Assembly: GCA_005503065.1 (NCBI GenBank)
Contig: SCOE01000003.1
Location: 186,001 to 250,000, forward strand
DNA: 64,000 nt
Direction of reading: 5' to 3'
Source of the DNA: Comamonadaceae bacterium ALPHA2B
GTDB lineage: Bacteria > Pseudomonadota > Gammaproteobacteria > Burkholderiales > Burkholderiaceae_C
Shown piece after piece: positions 26,758-35,528 of this stretch. The notes beneath the pieces are model-generated. The model did not search any database, was not told the origin of the DNA, and saw only the letters and a program-made list of their open reading frames with translations. Both the position numbers and the translations under genes were made by a program. How positions within the stretch are numbered: position 1 is the first letter of the stretch; every line of letters begins with the position of its first letter.

Positions 26758-29283
26758 ATGAAGATCGTTGTCATCGGCCACGGCATGGTGGGCCACAAAT
26801 TCCTCGAGCAGTTGCACGCCCTCGGCCTGCCCGGCGCGCAAGTCACGGTGCTGTGCGAAGAGCCGCGGCCCGCCTACGACCGCGTGCACCTGTCCGAATT
26901 CTTCGCCGGCAAGAGCGCGCAGGACCTGTCGCTGGTCGAGCCCGGCTTCTTCGAGGCGAGCGGCTTCTCGCTGCGCCTGGCCGCGCGCGCGGTGGCCATC
27001 GAGCGGCGCGACAACACCGTCACCACCGCCGACGGCGAGGTGCTGCCCTACGACAAGCTGGTGCTGGCCACGGGCTCGGTGCCCTTCGTGCCGGCGGTGC
27101 CGGGCCGCGACCGGCCCAACTGCTTCGTCTACCGCACCATCGAGGACCTGGAGGCCATGCAGGAATGCGGCGCGCGCAGCAAGACCGGCGTGGTGGTCGG
27201 CGGCGGCCTGCTGGGCCTGGAATGCGCCAAGGCCCTGCGCGACCTGGGCCTGGAAACGCACGTGGTCGAGTTCGCGCCGCGCCTGATGGCGGTGCAGGTG
27301 GACGAAGGCGGCGGGCGCACCCTGCGCCACAAGATCGAGCAGCTCGGCGTGCAGGTGCACACCAGCCGCAACACGGTGGAGATCACCGACGGCGCCACGG
27401 CGCGCCACCGCATGGTGTTCGCGGACGGCACCTGGCTGGAGACCGACATGATCGTGTTCTCGGCCGGCATCCGCCCGCAGGACGCGCTGGCCCGCCAGGC
27501 CCAGCTCGCCGTCGGCCCGCGCGGCGGCATCGCCATCGACAGCCACTGCCGCACCAGCGACCCCGACGTGTACGCCATCGGCGAATGCGCGGCGTGGAAC
27601 GAGCAGGTCTTCGGCCTGGTCGCGCCGGGCTACGACATGGCGCGCGTGGCGGCACGCCACATCGCCGGCGAGGCCGACGCGGCCTTCACCGGCGCCGACA
27701 TGAGCACCAAGCTCAAGCTGATGGGCGTGGACGTGGCCAGCATCGGCGACGCCCACGGCAGGACGCCGCACTCGCGCGCCTTCCAGTACATCGACGAGCG
27801 CAAGCAGGTCTACAAGAAGATCGTGGTGAGCGAGGACGGCAGCAAGCTCCTGGGCGCGGTGCTGGTGGGCAATGCCGACGAATACGGCACGCTGCTGCAG
27901 ATGGCGCTCAACGGCATCGCTTTGCCCGAGGAGCCCGAGTTCCTGATCCTGCCGTCCAGCGACGGCAAGGCCAAGCCGGGCCTGGGCGTCGAGGCGCTGC
28001 CGGACAGCGCGCAGATCTGCTCGTGCAACAGCGTGAGCAAGGGCCAGATCTGCGCCGCCGTCGGCGAGGGCGCGTGCACCGTGGCCGACCTGAAGGCCTG
28101 CACCAAGGCCGGCGCCACCTGCGGCGGCTGCGTGCCGCTGGTCACGCAGGTGATGAAGTTCGAGATGGCGCGCCGCGGCATGGCCGTGAACAACCACCTG
28201 TGCGAGCACTTCGCCTACTCGCGCCAGGAGCTGTACCACCTGGTGCGCGTCGGCCAGATCAGGACCTTCGACGAACTGCTGGCCAAGCACGGCCAGGGCC
28301 TGGGCTGCGACATCTGCAAGCCGGCGGCCGCGAGCGTCCTGGCCTCGTGCTGGAACGACTTCGTGCTCAAGCCGCAGCTCGCCAAGCTGCAGGACAGCAA
28401 CGACTACTTCCTGGGCAACATCCAGAAGGACGGCACCTACTCGGTGGTGCCACGCATGCCCGGCGGCGAGGTCACGCCCGACGGCCTGATCGCCGTCGGC
28501 ACCGTGGCCAAGAAGTACGGCCTCTACACCAAGGTGACGGGCGGCGCGCGGGTCGACATGTTCGGCGCGCGGCTGGAGCAGCTGCCGCTGATCTGGGAAG
28601 AGCTGATCGCGGCCGGCTTCGAGTCGGGCCATGCCTACGGCAAGTCGTTGCGCACGGTGAAGAGCTGCGTGGGCAGCACCTGGTGCCGCTACGGCGTGGA
28701 CGACTCGGTCGGCCTCGCGGTGGAGCTGGAGAACCGCTACAAGGGCCTGCGCGCGCCGCACAAGATCAAGTTCGGCGTCTCGGGCTGCACGCGCGAATGC
28801 GCCGAGGCCCAGGGCAAGGACGTGGGCATCATCGCCACCGACAAGGGCTGGAACCTGTATGTCTGCGGCAACGGCGGCATGAAGCCGCGCCACGCCGAGC
28901 TCATCGCCTCGGACCTGTCGAAGGCCGAGCTGATCCGACTCATCGACCGCTTCCTGATGTTCTACGTGCGCACCGCCGACCGGCTGCAGCGCACCAGCAC
29001 CTGGCGCGAATCGCTCGAGGGCGGCCTGGACTACCTCAAGGACGTGCTGATCGGCGACAGCCTGGGCCTGGGCGCCGAGCTCGAGGCGCAGATGCAGCAC
29101 GTGGTCGACACCTACCAGTGCGAATGGAAGACCGCCGTGACCACGCCCGAGGTGCGCCAGCGCTTCCGCAGCTTCGTCAACAGCGACAGGCCGGACGAGC
29201 ACATCGTGTTCGTCAACGAGCGCGGGCAGATCCGGCCCGCACGCGCCGAGGAGCGCGCCGCCGGCGAAGCCACGCCGGCCTGA
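26758..29283 (+). CDS. nirB: Assimilatory nitrite reductase, large subunit
   Basis: 841 aa cytoplasmic NAD(P)H-dependent nitrite reductase making ammonium. FAD domain: VVIGHGMVGHKFLEQ at the N-terminus. NAD domain: GVVVGGGLLGLECAKAL near 145. BFD-like [2Fe-2S] domain: CSCNS (421) to CTKAGATCGGC. Siroheme-[4Fe-4S] ligands: CVGSTWC (from 637) and SGCTRECAE. The length is normal. ATG at 26758 follows AGGAGA. First gene of nirB-nirD-nirC-kinase. Confidence 0.97.
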   Translation: MKIVVIGHGMVGHKFLEQLHALGLPGAQVTVLCEEPRPAYDRVHLSEFFAGKSAQDLSLVEPGFFEASGFSLRLAARAVAIERRDNTVTTADGEVLPYDKLVLATGSVPFVPAVPGRDRPNCFVYRTIEDLEAMQECGARSKTGVVVGGGLLGLECAKALRDLGLETHVVEFAPRLMAVQVDEGGGRTLRHKIEQLGVQVHTSRNTVEITDGATARHRMVFADGTWLETDMIVFSAGIRPQDALARQAQLAVGPRGGIAIDSHCRTSDPDVYAIGECAAWNEQVFGLVAPGYDMARVAARHIAGEADAAFTGADMSTKLKLMGVDVASIGDAHGRTPHSRAFQYIDERKQVYKKIVVSEDGSKLLGAVLVGNADEYGTLLQMALNGIALPEEPEFLILPSSDGKAKPGLGVEALPDSAQICSCNSVSKGQICAAVGEGACTVADLKACTKAGATCGGCVPLVTQVMKFEMARRGMAVNNHLCEHFAYSRQELYHLVRVGQIRTFDELLAKHGQGLGCDICKPAAASVLASCWNDFVLKPQLAKLQDSNDYFLGNIQKDGTYSVVPRMPGGEVTPDGLIAVGTVAKKYGLYTKVTGGARVDMFGARLEQLPLIWEELIAAGFESGHAYGKSLRTVKSCVGSTWCRYGVDDSVGLAVELENRYKGLRAPHKIKFGVSGCTRECAEAQGKDVGIIATDKGWNLYVCGNGGMKPRHAELIASDLSKAELIRLIDRFLMFYVRTADRLQRTSTWRESLEGGLDYLKDVLIGDSLGLGAELEAQMQHVVDTYQCEWKTAVTTPEVRQRFRSFVNSDRPDEHIVFVNERGQIRPARAEERAAGEATPA

Positions 29284-29310
29284 GCCCCCCGCCCCCGAAA
29301 GGACCCCACC

Positions 29311-29682
29311 ATGAACATGCCTGCCCCCGAATGGGCCCTCGATGCCGCCACGGACTGGACGCCCGTGTGCCGCCTCGACGAGATCCTGCCCGACACCGGC
29401 GTCTGCGCCCGCGTGCAGGGCCGCCACGTCGCGGTCTTCCGCGTCGGTGCCGACCGGCTCTACGCCATCGACAACGTCGACCCCAAGTCCGGCGCCAGCG
29501 TGCTGTCGCGCGGCCTGGTCGGCAACCTGGGCGAACGCATCGTCGTCGCCTCGCCGCTCTACAAGAACCACTTCGACCTCGCCACCGGCGAGTGCGTGGA
29601 AGCCGCCGAGCACTCGGTGCGCGCCCATGCCGTGCGTGCCGACGACGGCCGCGTCTTCGTCTCCCTCGCGCCGTCCGCCTGA
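29311..29682 (+). CDS. nirD: Nitrite reductase small subunit
   Basis: 123 aa Rieske-fold protein that lacks the Rieske Cys/His ligands, as expected for NirD. It carries VCRLDEILPDTGVCARVQGRHVAVFRV and YAIDNVDPKSGASVLSRGLVG. It pairs with NirB. It begins 27 bases after nirB with GAAAGGA upstream, and 28 bases separate it from the channel gene. Confidence 0.95.
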   Translation: MNMPAPEWALDAATDWTPVCRLDEILPDTGVCARVQGRHVAVFRVGADRLYAIDNVDPKSGASVLSRGLVGNLGERIVVASPLYKNHFDLATGECVEAAEHSVRAHAVRADDGRVFVSLAPSA

Positions 29683-29710
29683 ACGCCGCCCCACCCTTCA
29701 AGGAAAAACC

Positions 29711-30574
29711 ATGGCCTATCTCGCCCCTGCCGAATTCGTGACCAAGATGGTCGACGCCGGCGAATCCAAGCTGCTCATGTCCACCCGCGACACGCTGATC
29801 CGCGCCTACATGGCCGGCGCCATCCTCGCGCTCGCGGCCGCCTTCGCGGTCACCGTCACCGTCAACACCGGCAACGCGCTGGTCGGCGCGATGCTGTTCC
29901 CGGTCGGCTTCATCATGCTGTACCTGATGGGCTTCGACCTGCTCACCGGCGTGTTCACGCTGGCGCCGCTCGCGGTGATCGACAAGCGCCCCGGCGCCAC
30001 CTGGCGCGGCGTGTGGCGCAACTGGGGCCTGGTGTTCGTGGGCAACTTCGCCGGCGCGCTCACCGTGGCCGTGTTCATGGCCATCATCTTCACCTTCGGC
30101 TTCTCCGAGGCACCCAACGCCATCGGCCAGAAACTGGGCCACATCGGCGAAGGCCGCACGCTCGGCTACTCGGCCCATGGCGCGGCCGGCATGCTCACGC
30201 TGTTCATCCGTGCCGTGATGTGCAACTGGATGGTGTCCACCGGCGTGGTCGCGGCCATGATGTCCACCAGCGTGTCGGGCAAGGCCATCGCGATGTGGAT
30301 GCCGATCATGGTGTTCTTCTACATGGGCTTCGAACACTCGATCGTCAACATGTTCCTGTTCCCCACCGGCCTGATGCTGGGCGGCAACTTCACGCTGATG
30401 GACTACTTCATCTGGAACGAAGTGCCCACGGTGCTGGGCAACCTGGTCGGCGGCCTCACCTTCGTCGGCGCCACGCTGTACTCCACGCACTACAAGACGG
30501 CGCCCAAGCGCGTGGTGACGACCACCGCGCCGTCGGCAGCCCGCACCGGCGCCGCGCCGCGCGCCACCGTCTGA
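29711..30574 (+). CDS. nirC: Formate/nitrite channel (FNT family, NirC-like)
   Basis: 287 aa with six hydrophobic segments. It shows AYMAGAILALAAAFAVTV, then FPVGFIMLYLMGFDLLTG and, near 160-180, the RAVMCNWMVSTGV segment that in FNT channels carries the conserved NW pore motif, then GFEHSIVNMF with the central His. The context next to nirBD says it imports nitrite. The start is ATG at 29711 with AAGGAAAA upstream. The C-terminal tail (TTTAPSAARTG) is low complexity. Confidence 0.92.
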   Translation: MAYLAPAEFVTKMVDAGESKLLMSTRDTLIRAYMAGAILALAAAFAVTVTVNTGNALVGAMLFPVGFIMLYLMGFDLLTGVFTLAPLAVIDKRPGATWRGVWRNWGLVFVGNFAGALTVAVFMAIIFTFGFSEAPNAIGQKLGHIGEGRTLGYSAHGAAGMLTLFIRAVMCNWMVSTGVVAAMMSTSVSGKAIAMWMPIMVFFYMGFEHSIVNMFLFPTGLMLGGNFTLMDYFIWNEVPTVLGNLVGGLTFVGATLYSTHYKTAPKRVVTTTAPSAARTGAAPRATV

Positions 30575-30585
30575 GCCCGGCCACG

Positions 30586-32322
30586 ATGGCGGACAGCCTG
30601 CGCGTCGCCATCGGCCAGCACTCGGCCCCGGCGCACCCGGGGCCGAACCAGGACTTCCACGGCGCGGTGCTGCCCGAGGGCCACCTGCTGGCCACCAAGG
30701 GCGTGGCGCTGGCGCTGGCCGACGGCATCGGCTCCAGCGCCGTGAGCCAGATCGCGAGCGCCGCGGCGGTGCGCTGCTTCCTCGACGACTACTACGTGAC
30801 CCCCGAGGCCTGGTCCACGCGCCGTTCGGCGCAGCAGGTGCTCGATGCCACCAACGCCTGGCTGCACGCGCAGAATCAGCGCGGCGACGCCCGCTTCGAC
30901 CGGGACCGCGGCCAGGTCTGCACCTTCAGCGCGCTGGTCCTCAAGGGCCGGCGGCTGCACCTGCTGCACGTGGGCGATGCACGGGTGTACCGGGTCCACG
31001 CGCAGGCGCTCGAGCAGCTCACGCAGGACCACCGCGTCCACCTCTCGTCCGCCGAGTCGTACCTGGCCCGCGCGCTCGGCACCGGGCCGCACGTGGAGAT
31101 CGACTACGACTGCTGGGAGGCCGAGGCCGGCGAGCTGTACCTGCTGGCCACCGACGGCGCGCATGCCGGCCTCGACGCCGCGGCCGTGCAGGCGGCGCTG
31201 GCGGGCTGCGGCGGTGCGCTCGATGCGGCGGCGCAGGCGCTGGTCGCGCAGGCCCGCGCGCGTGGCAGCGAGGACGACGCCACCGTGCAGCTGCTGCGGG
31301 TGGACGCGCTGCCGCCGCCCGACGCCACGCTGCACATCGCCGCGCGCGAGGGGCTGGCGTGGCCGCCCGCGCTGTCGGCCGGCCAGTCCTTCGAGGGCTT
31401 CACGCTCGTGCGCGAGCTGCACCAGAGCGCGCGCAGCCAGGTCTGGCTGGCCACCGACGACACCACGGGCCAGGCCGCAGCCCTGAAGGTGCCGGCGTCG
31501 GACCTGCGCGAGCAGCCGGCGCAGCTCGACCGCTTCGCGCTGGAGGAGTGGGTGGCGCGGCGCATCGACAGCCCGCACGTGGTGCGCGCCGCAGCGGCCG
31601 AACGCCCGCGCCGCCATCTGTGCGTGGCGCTGGACTACATCGAGGGCATCACGCTGGCGCAGTGGCGGATCGACCATCCGCGGCCGGCGCTCGAGGCCGT
31701 GCGCGGCCTCGTCGCTCAGGTCGCCCAGGGCCTCCAGGCCCTGCACCGGCGCGAGATGCTGCACCAGGACCTGCGCCCGGAGAACGTGATGATCGACCTC
31801 AGCGGCACCGTCCGTCTGATCGACCTCGGCGGCGTGCATGTCGCAGGACTGGCGGAGGCCGGCAGCAGCACGAGGGACGGCGAGGTCGTGGGCACGCTCC
31901 AGTACACCGCGCCCGAGTACTTCATCGGCCCCGGCGGCAGCGAGCGCTCGGACCTGTTCGCGCTGGCCGTGCTCACCTACCACCTGCTCTGCGGCCAGCT
32001 GCCCTACGGCCTGGACGCCGCGCGCGTGCGCACGCCGGCCGACGTGCGCCGGCTGCGCTACGTGCCCGTGCGGCAGTTCCGGCCCGAGCTGCCGCCGTGG
32101 CTGGATGCGGTGCTGCACAAGGCCCTGCAGCCGGACCCGCTGCGGCGGCAGGAGACGGTGTCCGAATTCGTGTTCGACCTGCACCAGCCGGGGCCCGCCC
32201 TCCTGCGCACCGGCACGCTGCCGCTGGTGGAACGGCACCCGGTTCGCTTCTGGCAATGGAGCACGCTGCTGCTCGCCGTGGCGGTCGTCGTGCTGCTCGG
32301 CCTGCGCGCCTTTGGGCGCTGA
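30586..32322 (+). CDS. PP2C phosphatase-Ser/Thr kinase fusion with C-terminal membrane anchor
   Basis: 578 aa. Residues 1-245 are a PP2C phosphatase: metal Asp in ALADGIGSS (about 46), LHVGDARVYR and LLATDGAH. Residues 265-530 are a protein kinase: ALKVP with Lys301, catalytic HQDLRPENV with Asp395, and DLGG (Asp413) in place of DFG. A single helix WSTLLLAVAVVVLLGL near 555-572 anchors it. It starts 11 bases after the channel gene, so it belongs to the nir operon and probably controls nitrite or nitrate uptake by phosphorylation. The target is unknown. Confidence 0.92.
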   Translation: MADSLRVAIGQHSAPAHPGPNQDFHGAVLPEGHLLATKGVALALADGIGSSAVSQIASAAAVRCFLDDYYVTPEAWSTRRSAQQVLDATNAWLHAQNQRGDARFDRDRGQVCTFSALVLKGRRLHLLHVGDARVYRVHAQALEQLTQDHRVHLSSAESYLARALGTGPHVEIDYDCWEAEAGELYLLATDGAHAGLDAAAVQAALAGCGGALDAAAQALVAQARARGSEDDATVQLLRVDALPPPDATLHIAAREGLAWPPALSAGQSFEGFTLVRELHQSARSQVWLATDDTTGQAAALKVPASDLREQPAQLDRFALEEWVARRIDSPHVVRAAAAERPRRHLCVALDYIEGITLAQWRIDHPRPALEAVRGLVAQVAQGLQALHRREMLHQDLRPENVMIDLSGTVRLIDLGGVHVAGLAEAGSSTRDGEVVGTLQYTAPEYFIGPGGSERSDLFALAVLTYHLLCGQLPYGLDAARVRTPADVRRLRYVPVRQFRPELPPWLDAVLHKALQPDPLRRQETVSEFVFDLHQPGPALLRTGTLPLVERHPVRFWQWSTLLLAVAVVVLLGLRAFGR

Positions 32323-32326
32323 CCGC

Positions 32327-32397
32327 GAAAATGCAATCGGGCTGCAGCGCCCGCCGGATGGGCGTTGCGGCCGAATTCGTCACGTTCGTTACGATCG
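32327..32397. repeat. Dispersed repeat, family A2 (copy 2)
   Basis: GAAAATGCAATCGG, then GCAGCGCCCG...ATGGGCGTTGC palindrome, then AATTCGTCACG and TTCGTTACGAT. It has the same order of blocks as 15348-15416. It begins four bases after the kinase stop and lies between convergent genes, so it may terminate the nir operon. Confidence 0.65.
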
Positions 32398-32429
32398 CGC
32401 GCCGAAGGTCGCGGCTCAGGCTCCGCCCC

Positions 32430-33356
32430 TCAACCCGCCCGCTTGGTGCGGATCGCCTTCGAGGCGCGCGAGTTGGGTTCGCGGCCCAGGGCCTGGCTGA
32501 TGAACACCCCCGTGTCGATCAGCGCATCGAGGTCGATGCCGGTGTCGATGCCCATGCCGTGCAGCATGTAGACCACGTCCTCGGTCGCGACGTTGCCGGT
32601 GGCGCCCTTGGCGTAGGGGCAGCCGCCCAGGCCGGCGACCGAGGACTGGTGGTTCCACACGCCCAGCTCGAGCGCTGCCAGCGTGTTCGACAGCGCCTGG
32701 CCGTAGGTGTCGTGGAAGTGGCCCGAAACCTCGTCGACGGCGAAGTGCGCCAGCGTGGCCTCCAGCGCCGCCTGCACCTTGCGCGGCGTGCCGACGCCGA
32801 TGGTGTCCGCCACGTCCACGCGCGCGACGCCGATGCCCCTCATGAGCCCGGCCAGGTACTTCACCTTCTCCGGCGCGATGTCGCCCTCGTACGGGCAGCC
32901 GACGGTACAGCTCATGGCGCCGCGCACGGCGATGCCCTTGGCGCGCGCGGCCTCGACCACGGGCGCGAAGCGCTCGATGCTCTCGGCGATCGAGCAGTTG
33001 ATGTTCTTCTGGCTGAAGGCCTCGCTGGCGGCGCCGAAGACGACGATCTCGTCGGGCCACTCGGCGCGCGGCGCGGCGATGGCGGCCTCGAAGCCCTTCA
33101 TGTTGGGCGTGAGCACCGAGTAGCGCACACCCTCGCGGCGGCGGATGCCGTGCATGACCTCGGCGTTGTCGCCCATCTGCGGCACCCACTTGGGGCTGAC
33201 GAAGCTGGTGACCTCGATCTCGCGCAGGCCGGCGTCCTGCAGGCGGTGCACGAGTTCGATCTTGATGGCTGCGGGCACCGGCTGCTTCTCGTTCTGCAGG
33301 CCGTCGCGCGGGCCGACGTCGATGAGGCGGACGCGGGTGGGAAGGGGCATGGGCAT
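32430..33356 (-). CDS. liuE: Hydroxymethylglutaryl-CoA lyase
   Basis: 308 aa TIM-barrel enzyme splitting HMG-CoA into acetyl-CoA and acetoacetate, the last step of leucine breakdown. It shows DVGPRDGLQNE (metal and catalytic residues), SFVSPKWVPQMGD, CTVGCPYEG, SGHFHDTYGQAL (His ligands) and the lid Cys loop VAGLGGCPYAKGATGN. Start ATG at 33356 or 33350, two codons apart. It sits apart from liuDCBA by four unrelated genes but on the same strand. Confidence 0.95.
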   Translation of the reverse strand: MPMPLPTRVRLIDVGPRDGLQNEKQPVPAAIKIELVHRLQDAGLREIEVTSFVSPKWVPQMGDNAEVMHGIRRREGVRYSVLTPNMKGFEAAIAAPRAEWPDEIVVFGAASEAFSQKNINCSIAESIERFAPVVEAARAKGIAVRGAMSCTVGCPYEGDIAPEKVKYLAGLMRGIGVARVDVADTIGVGTPRKVQAALEATLAHFAVDEVSGHFHDTYGQALSNTLAALELGVWNHQSSVAGLGGCPYAKGATGNVATEDVVYMLHGMGIDTGIDLDALIDTGVFISQALGREPNSRASKAIRTKRAG

Positions 33357-33479
33357 GTCTCGCAGGTCGTTGGGACGTCGCCTGCACGGCCACGGCCGCC
33401 GGCGCATGGGGAGCGAGCCTACGCCAAATGCCTTGCCATTGCCTGCCAAGTGGGTTGCAAATGCTGCCAGCGCGCCGCC

Positions 33480-33965
33480 TCAGAGGAAGCCGATCCAGCG
33501 CCCCGCCAGCAGCACCGAGATCCACAGCACGCACGAGGCCAGGGCCCGCAGCCGCGTGCCGGTCGGCACCCGCCCCGACGCCGCCACCGCCGCGAGCGCG
33601 CCGCCACGGTGCTGCCACACCACGTTCAGCAGCGCCATCGCGAGCAGCAGCACCTTGATGCGGAAGGCCGTGTTGACCCAGTAGTCCCCGGGCTTGACGG
33701 TGAAGAGCCAGACACCCGTGGTCAGGGCCAGCACGACGCCGACCGCCGCCGCACGCGCCAGGAATTCCACCAGCGGTGCCAGCGGCACGCGGCGAAAGAA
33801 GCCCGCCAGCCGCAGGTCCAGCGGCAGGATCGCGCCGACCAGCAGCCCGATGCCCAGGATGTGCAGCGCATTGACGATCAGGTAGGCCGTGCCCGAGCCC
33901 TGCAGCCACTGTGCGCCCGGCCAGCGGCCGAGGGCGTTGAGGACGGGCAGCACCGCCTCGGGCAT
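33480..33965 (-). CDS. DUF6644-like four-helix membrane protein
   Basis: 161 aa inner-membrane protein with about four hydrophobic segments (HILGIGLLVGAILPLDL; AAAVGVVLALTTGVWLF; FRIKVLLLAMALLNVVW; SCVLWISVLLAGRWIGF). Similar proteins pair with small exported DUF6152 proteins like the one encoded 10 bases upstream (33976-34377). Role unknown; transport or copper/heme-linked redox is conceivable but not shown. Confidence 0.75.
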   Translation of the reverse strand: MPEAVLPVLNALGRWPGAQWLQGSGTAYLIVNALHILGIGLLVGAILPLDLRLAGFFRRVPLAPLVEFLARAAAVGVVLALTTGVWLFTVKPGDYWVNTAFRIKVLLLAMALLNVVWQHRGGALAAVAASGRVPTGTRLRALASCVLWISVLLAGRWIGFL

Positions 33966-33975
33966 GGCGCCAGCG

Positions 33976-34377
33976 CTAATCCTTGATCCTTTCGGGATAC
34001 ATGTCGTAGTTCTTGCCTGCCAGAGTGATGCGCACCGCCTTCATGTGGCGCTGCTGGCGGTCCTTGTCGCGGTTGCCCAGCACCACGATCGCATCGCCGA
34101 CCTTGCCGGTGGCGCCGGTGAAGCCGGAGCGCTCGGTCTGGGACGGATTGCCCAGGTCGACCTGCCACACGCCATCGGCGGCCTTCACGTGCAGCGTGGG
34201 ATGCGGCGGGGCCATCGAGATGCGCTCGATATGGCCGTCGAGCGTCATCTGCTCGCTGTCGGCCCAGGACCAGCCGTGGTGGGCCTGCGCCAGCGGCGCG
34301 ACCGCCAGGCAGACGGCGGCGGCGCAGGCGATGCCCACCCGGCGGCGCGACAGTTCGGGCATGGAAAGATCGTTCAT
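33976..34377 (-). CDS. DUF6152-like exported protein
   Basis: 133 aa. It has a twin-Arg-like RRR start and a signal peptide ending in AQAHHGW (about residue 32). The mature N-terminus HHGWSWAD and later GHIERISMAPPHPTLHV are the DUF6152 pattern. It is periplasmic and of unknown role. It is co-transcribed with the membrane protein gene downstream (10-base gap). The start is ATG at 34377. Confidence 0.78.
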   Translation of the reverse strand: MNDLSMPELSRRRVGIACAAAVCLAVAPLAQAHHGWSWADSEQMTLDGHIERISMAPPHPTLHVKAADGVWQVDLGNPSQTERSGFTGATGKVGDAIVVLGNRDKDRQQRHMKAVRITLAGKNYDMYPERIKD

Positions 34378-34486
34378 GCGGTGGCTCCTCGTGTCAGCGG
34401 AGCCGCCAGTGTGTGCGCGCCGGGGCCGCTTGCCCAGCCCATCGCGGGCGACCCCGGACAAGCCAAGGGCTTTTGCTGCGCCCGCG

Positions 34487-35416
34487 TCAGTACCCGCGCA
34501 CGAGGTCCACCACGCCCGCGATGGGCTCACCGCGCATAAGGGCTCCGATCTTGCCGGCGATCTGCGCGATGGTTTCGCGGCGCAGCGTGCGTGCCGAGGC
34601 GTGCGGCGTCACGGTGATCCTCGGATGCCGCCAGAACGGGTGCTCCGCCGGCAGCGGCTCCTGCTGGAAGACGTCGAGCGTGGCGCCGGCCAGATGGCCG
34701 CTGTCGATCAGCGGGATCAGGTCCTCCTCGACCAGGTGGCCGCCGCGCGCGATGTGGATCAGGTAGCCGCCCGGCCGCAGCGCCGACAGGGTCTGCCGGT
34801 TGAGGATGCCGCGCGTGGCGTCGGTCAGCGGCAGCAGGTTGACCAGCACGCGCGTGCCGACCAGGAAGTCGCCCAGCCGCGCCTCGCCCGCGAAGGTGCG
34901 CACGCCCTCGATGGCCTTGGGCGTGCGGCTCCAGCCCAGCACGGGGAACTCGAACTGCTGCACGGCCTTCGCGACGCGCTCGCCCAGCACGCCCAGCCCC
35001 AGGATGCCGACCGGGAAGTCGGCCCGCTCCAGCGGCTTGCGATACACCCAGCGGCCCTCGCGCGCCTCGGCCTCGTACACGTCGAACTCGCGGAAGTGGC
35101 GGATCAGCGCATGGCACACGTACTCGGCCATCTGCACCGACATGCCGGCATCGTCCAGCCGCACCACCTTCAGGTCGGGCGGCAGTTGCCGCGCCAGGAT
35201 GGCGTCGACGCCGGCGCCAATGTTGAACATGGCCTTCAGCCCACCGGCCTGTTCGTCGATGAATGGCTGCGGCGGCGCCCACACGATGGCGAAATCGGCC
35301 TGTGGAGCGCCGGGCTGCCAGTCGGCGATGTCGGCATCGGGCAGCGCCGCGCGCAGGCCCTCGATCCAGGGAGCGGCCTTGATGTCGGCAAGGCAGAGGA
35401 TGATCTTGGTCGTCAT
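34487..35416 (-). CDS. ghrA: Glyoxylate/hydroxypyruvate reductase A-like D-2-hydroxyacid dehydrogenase
   Basis: 309 aa NAD(P)H-dependent reductase. The nucleotide loop is VGILGLGVLGERVAKAV, and catalytic residues are in HIARGGHLVEEDL (Arg), LDVFQQEPLPAEHPFW (Glu) and VTPHASA (His), in the order typical of GhrA. It reduces glyoxylate and hydroxypyruvate. The start is ATG at 35416. It is transcribed with the surrounding minus-strand genes, with no obvious link to leucine catabolism. Confidence 0.9.
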   Translation of the reverse strand: MTTKIILCLADIKAAPWIEGLRAALPDADIADWQPGAPQADFAIVWAPPQPFIDEQAGGLKAMFNIGAGVDAILARQLPPDLKVVRLDDAGMSVQMAEYVCHALIRHFREFDVYEAEAREGRWVYRKPLERADFPVGILGLGVLGERVAKAVQQFEFPVLGWSRTPKAIEGVRTFAGEARLGDFLVGTRVLVNLLPLTDATRGILNRQTLSALRPGGYLIHIARGGHLVEEDLIPLIDSGHLAGATLDVFQQEPLPAEHPFWRHPRITVTPHASARTLRRETIAQIAGKIGALMRGEPIAGVVDLVRGY

Positions 35417-35528
35417 GCCCCGATTCTGCGGGCATGGCAGTGCCACCGGCCGGCGGTGGCGGGCGCCGCCATGCCGCCGGCGGACGCGTCGGCGAAACGC
35501 CGATCCGCACGCGCTGCGTGAGCGCGGG

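Noticed and set aside
25834-29694. A 1286-codon open frame opposite nirB
   Set aside because: It covers nirB, nirD and the nir leader, has no domain, and its composition is that of an antisense shadow.
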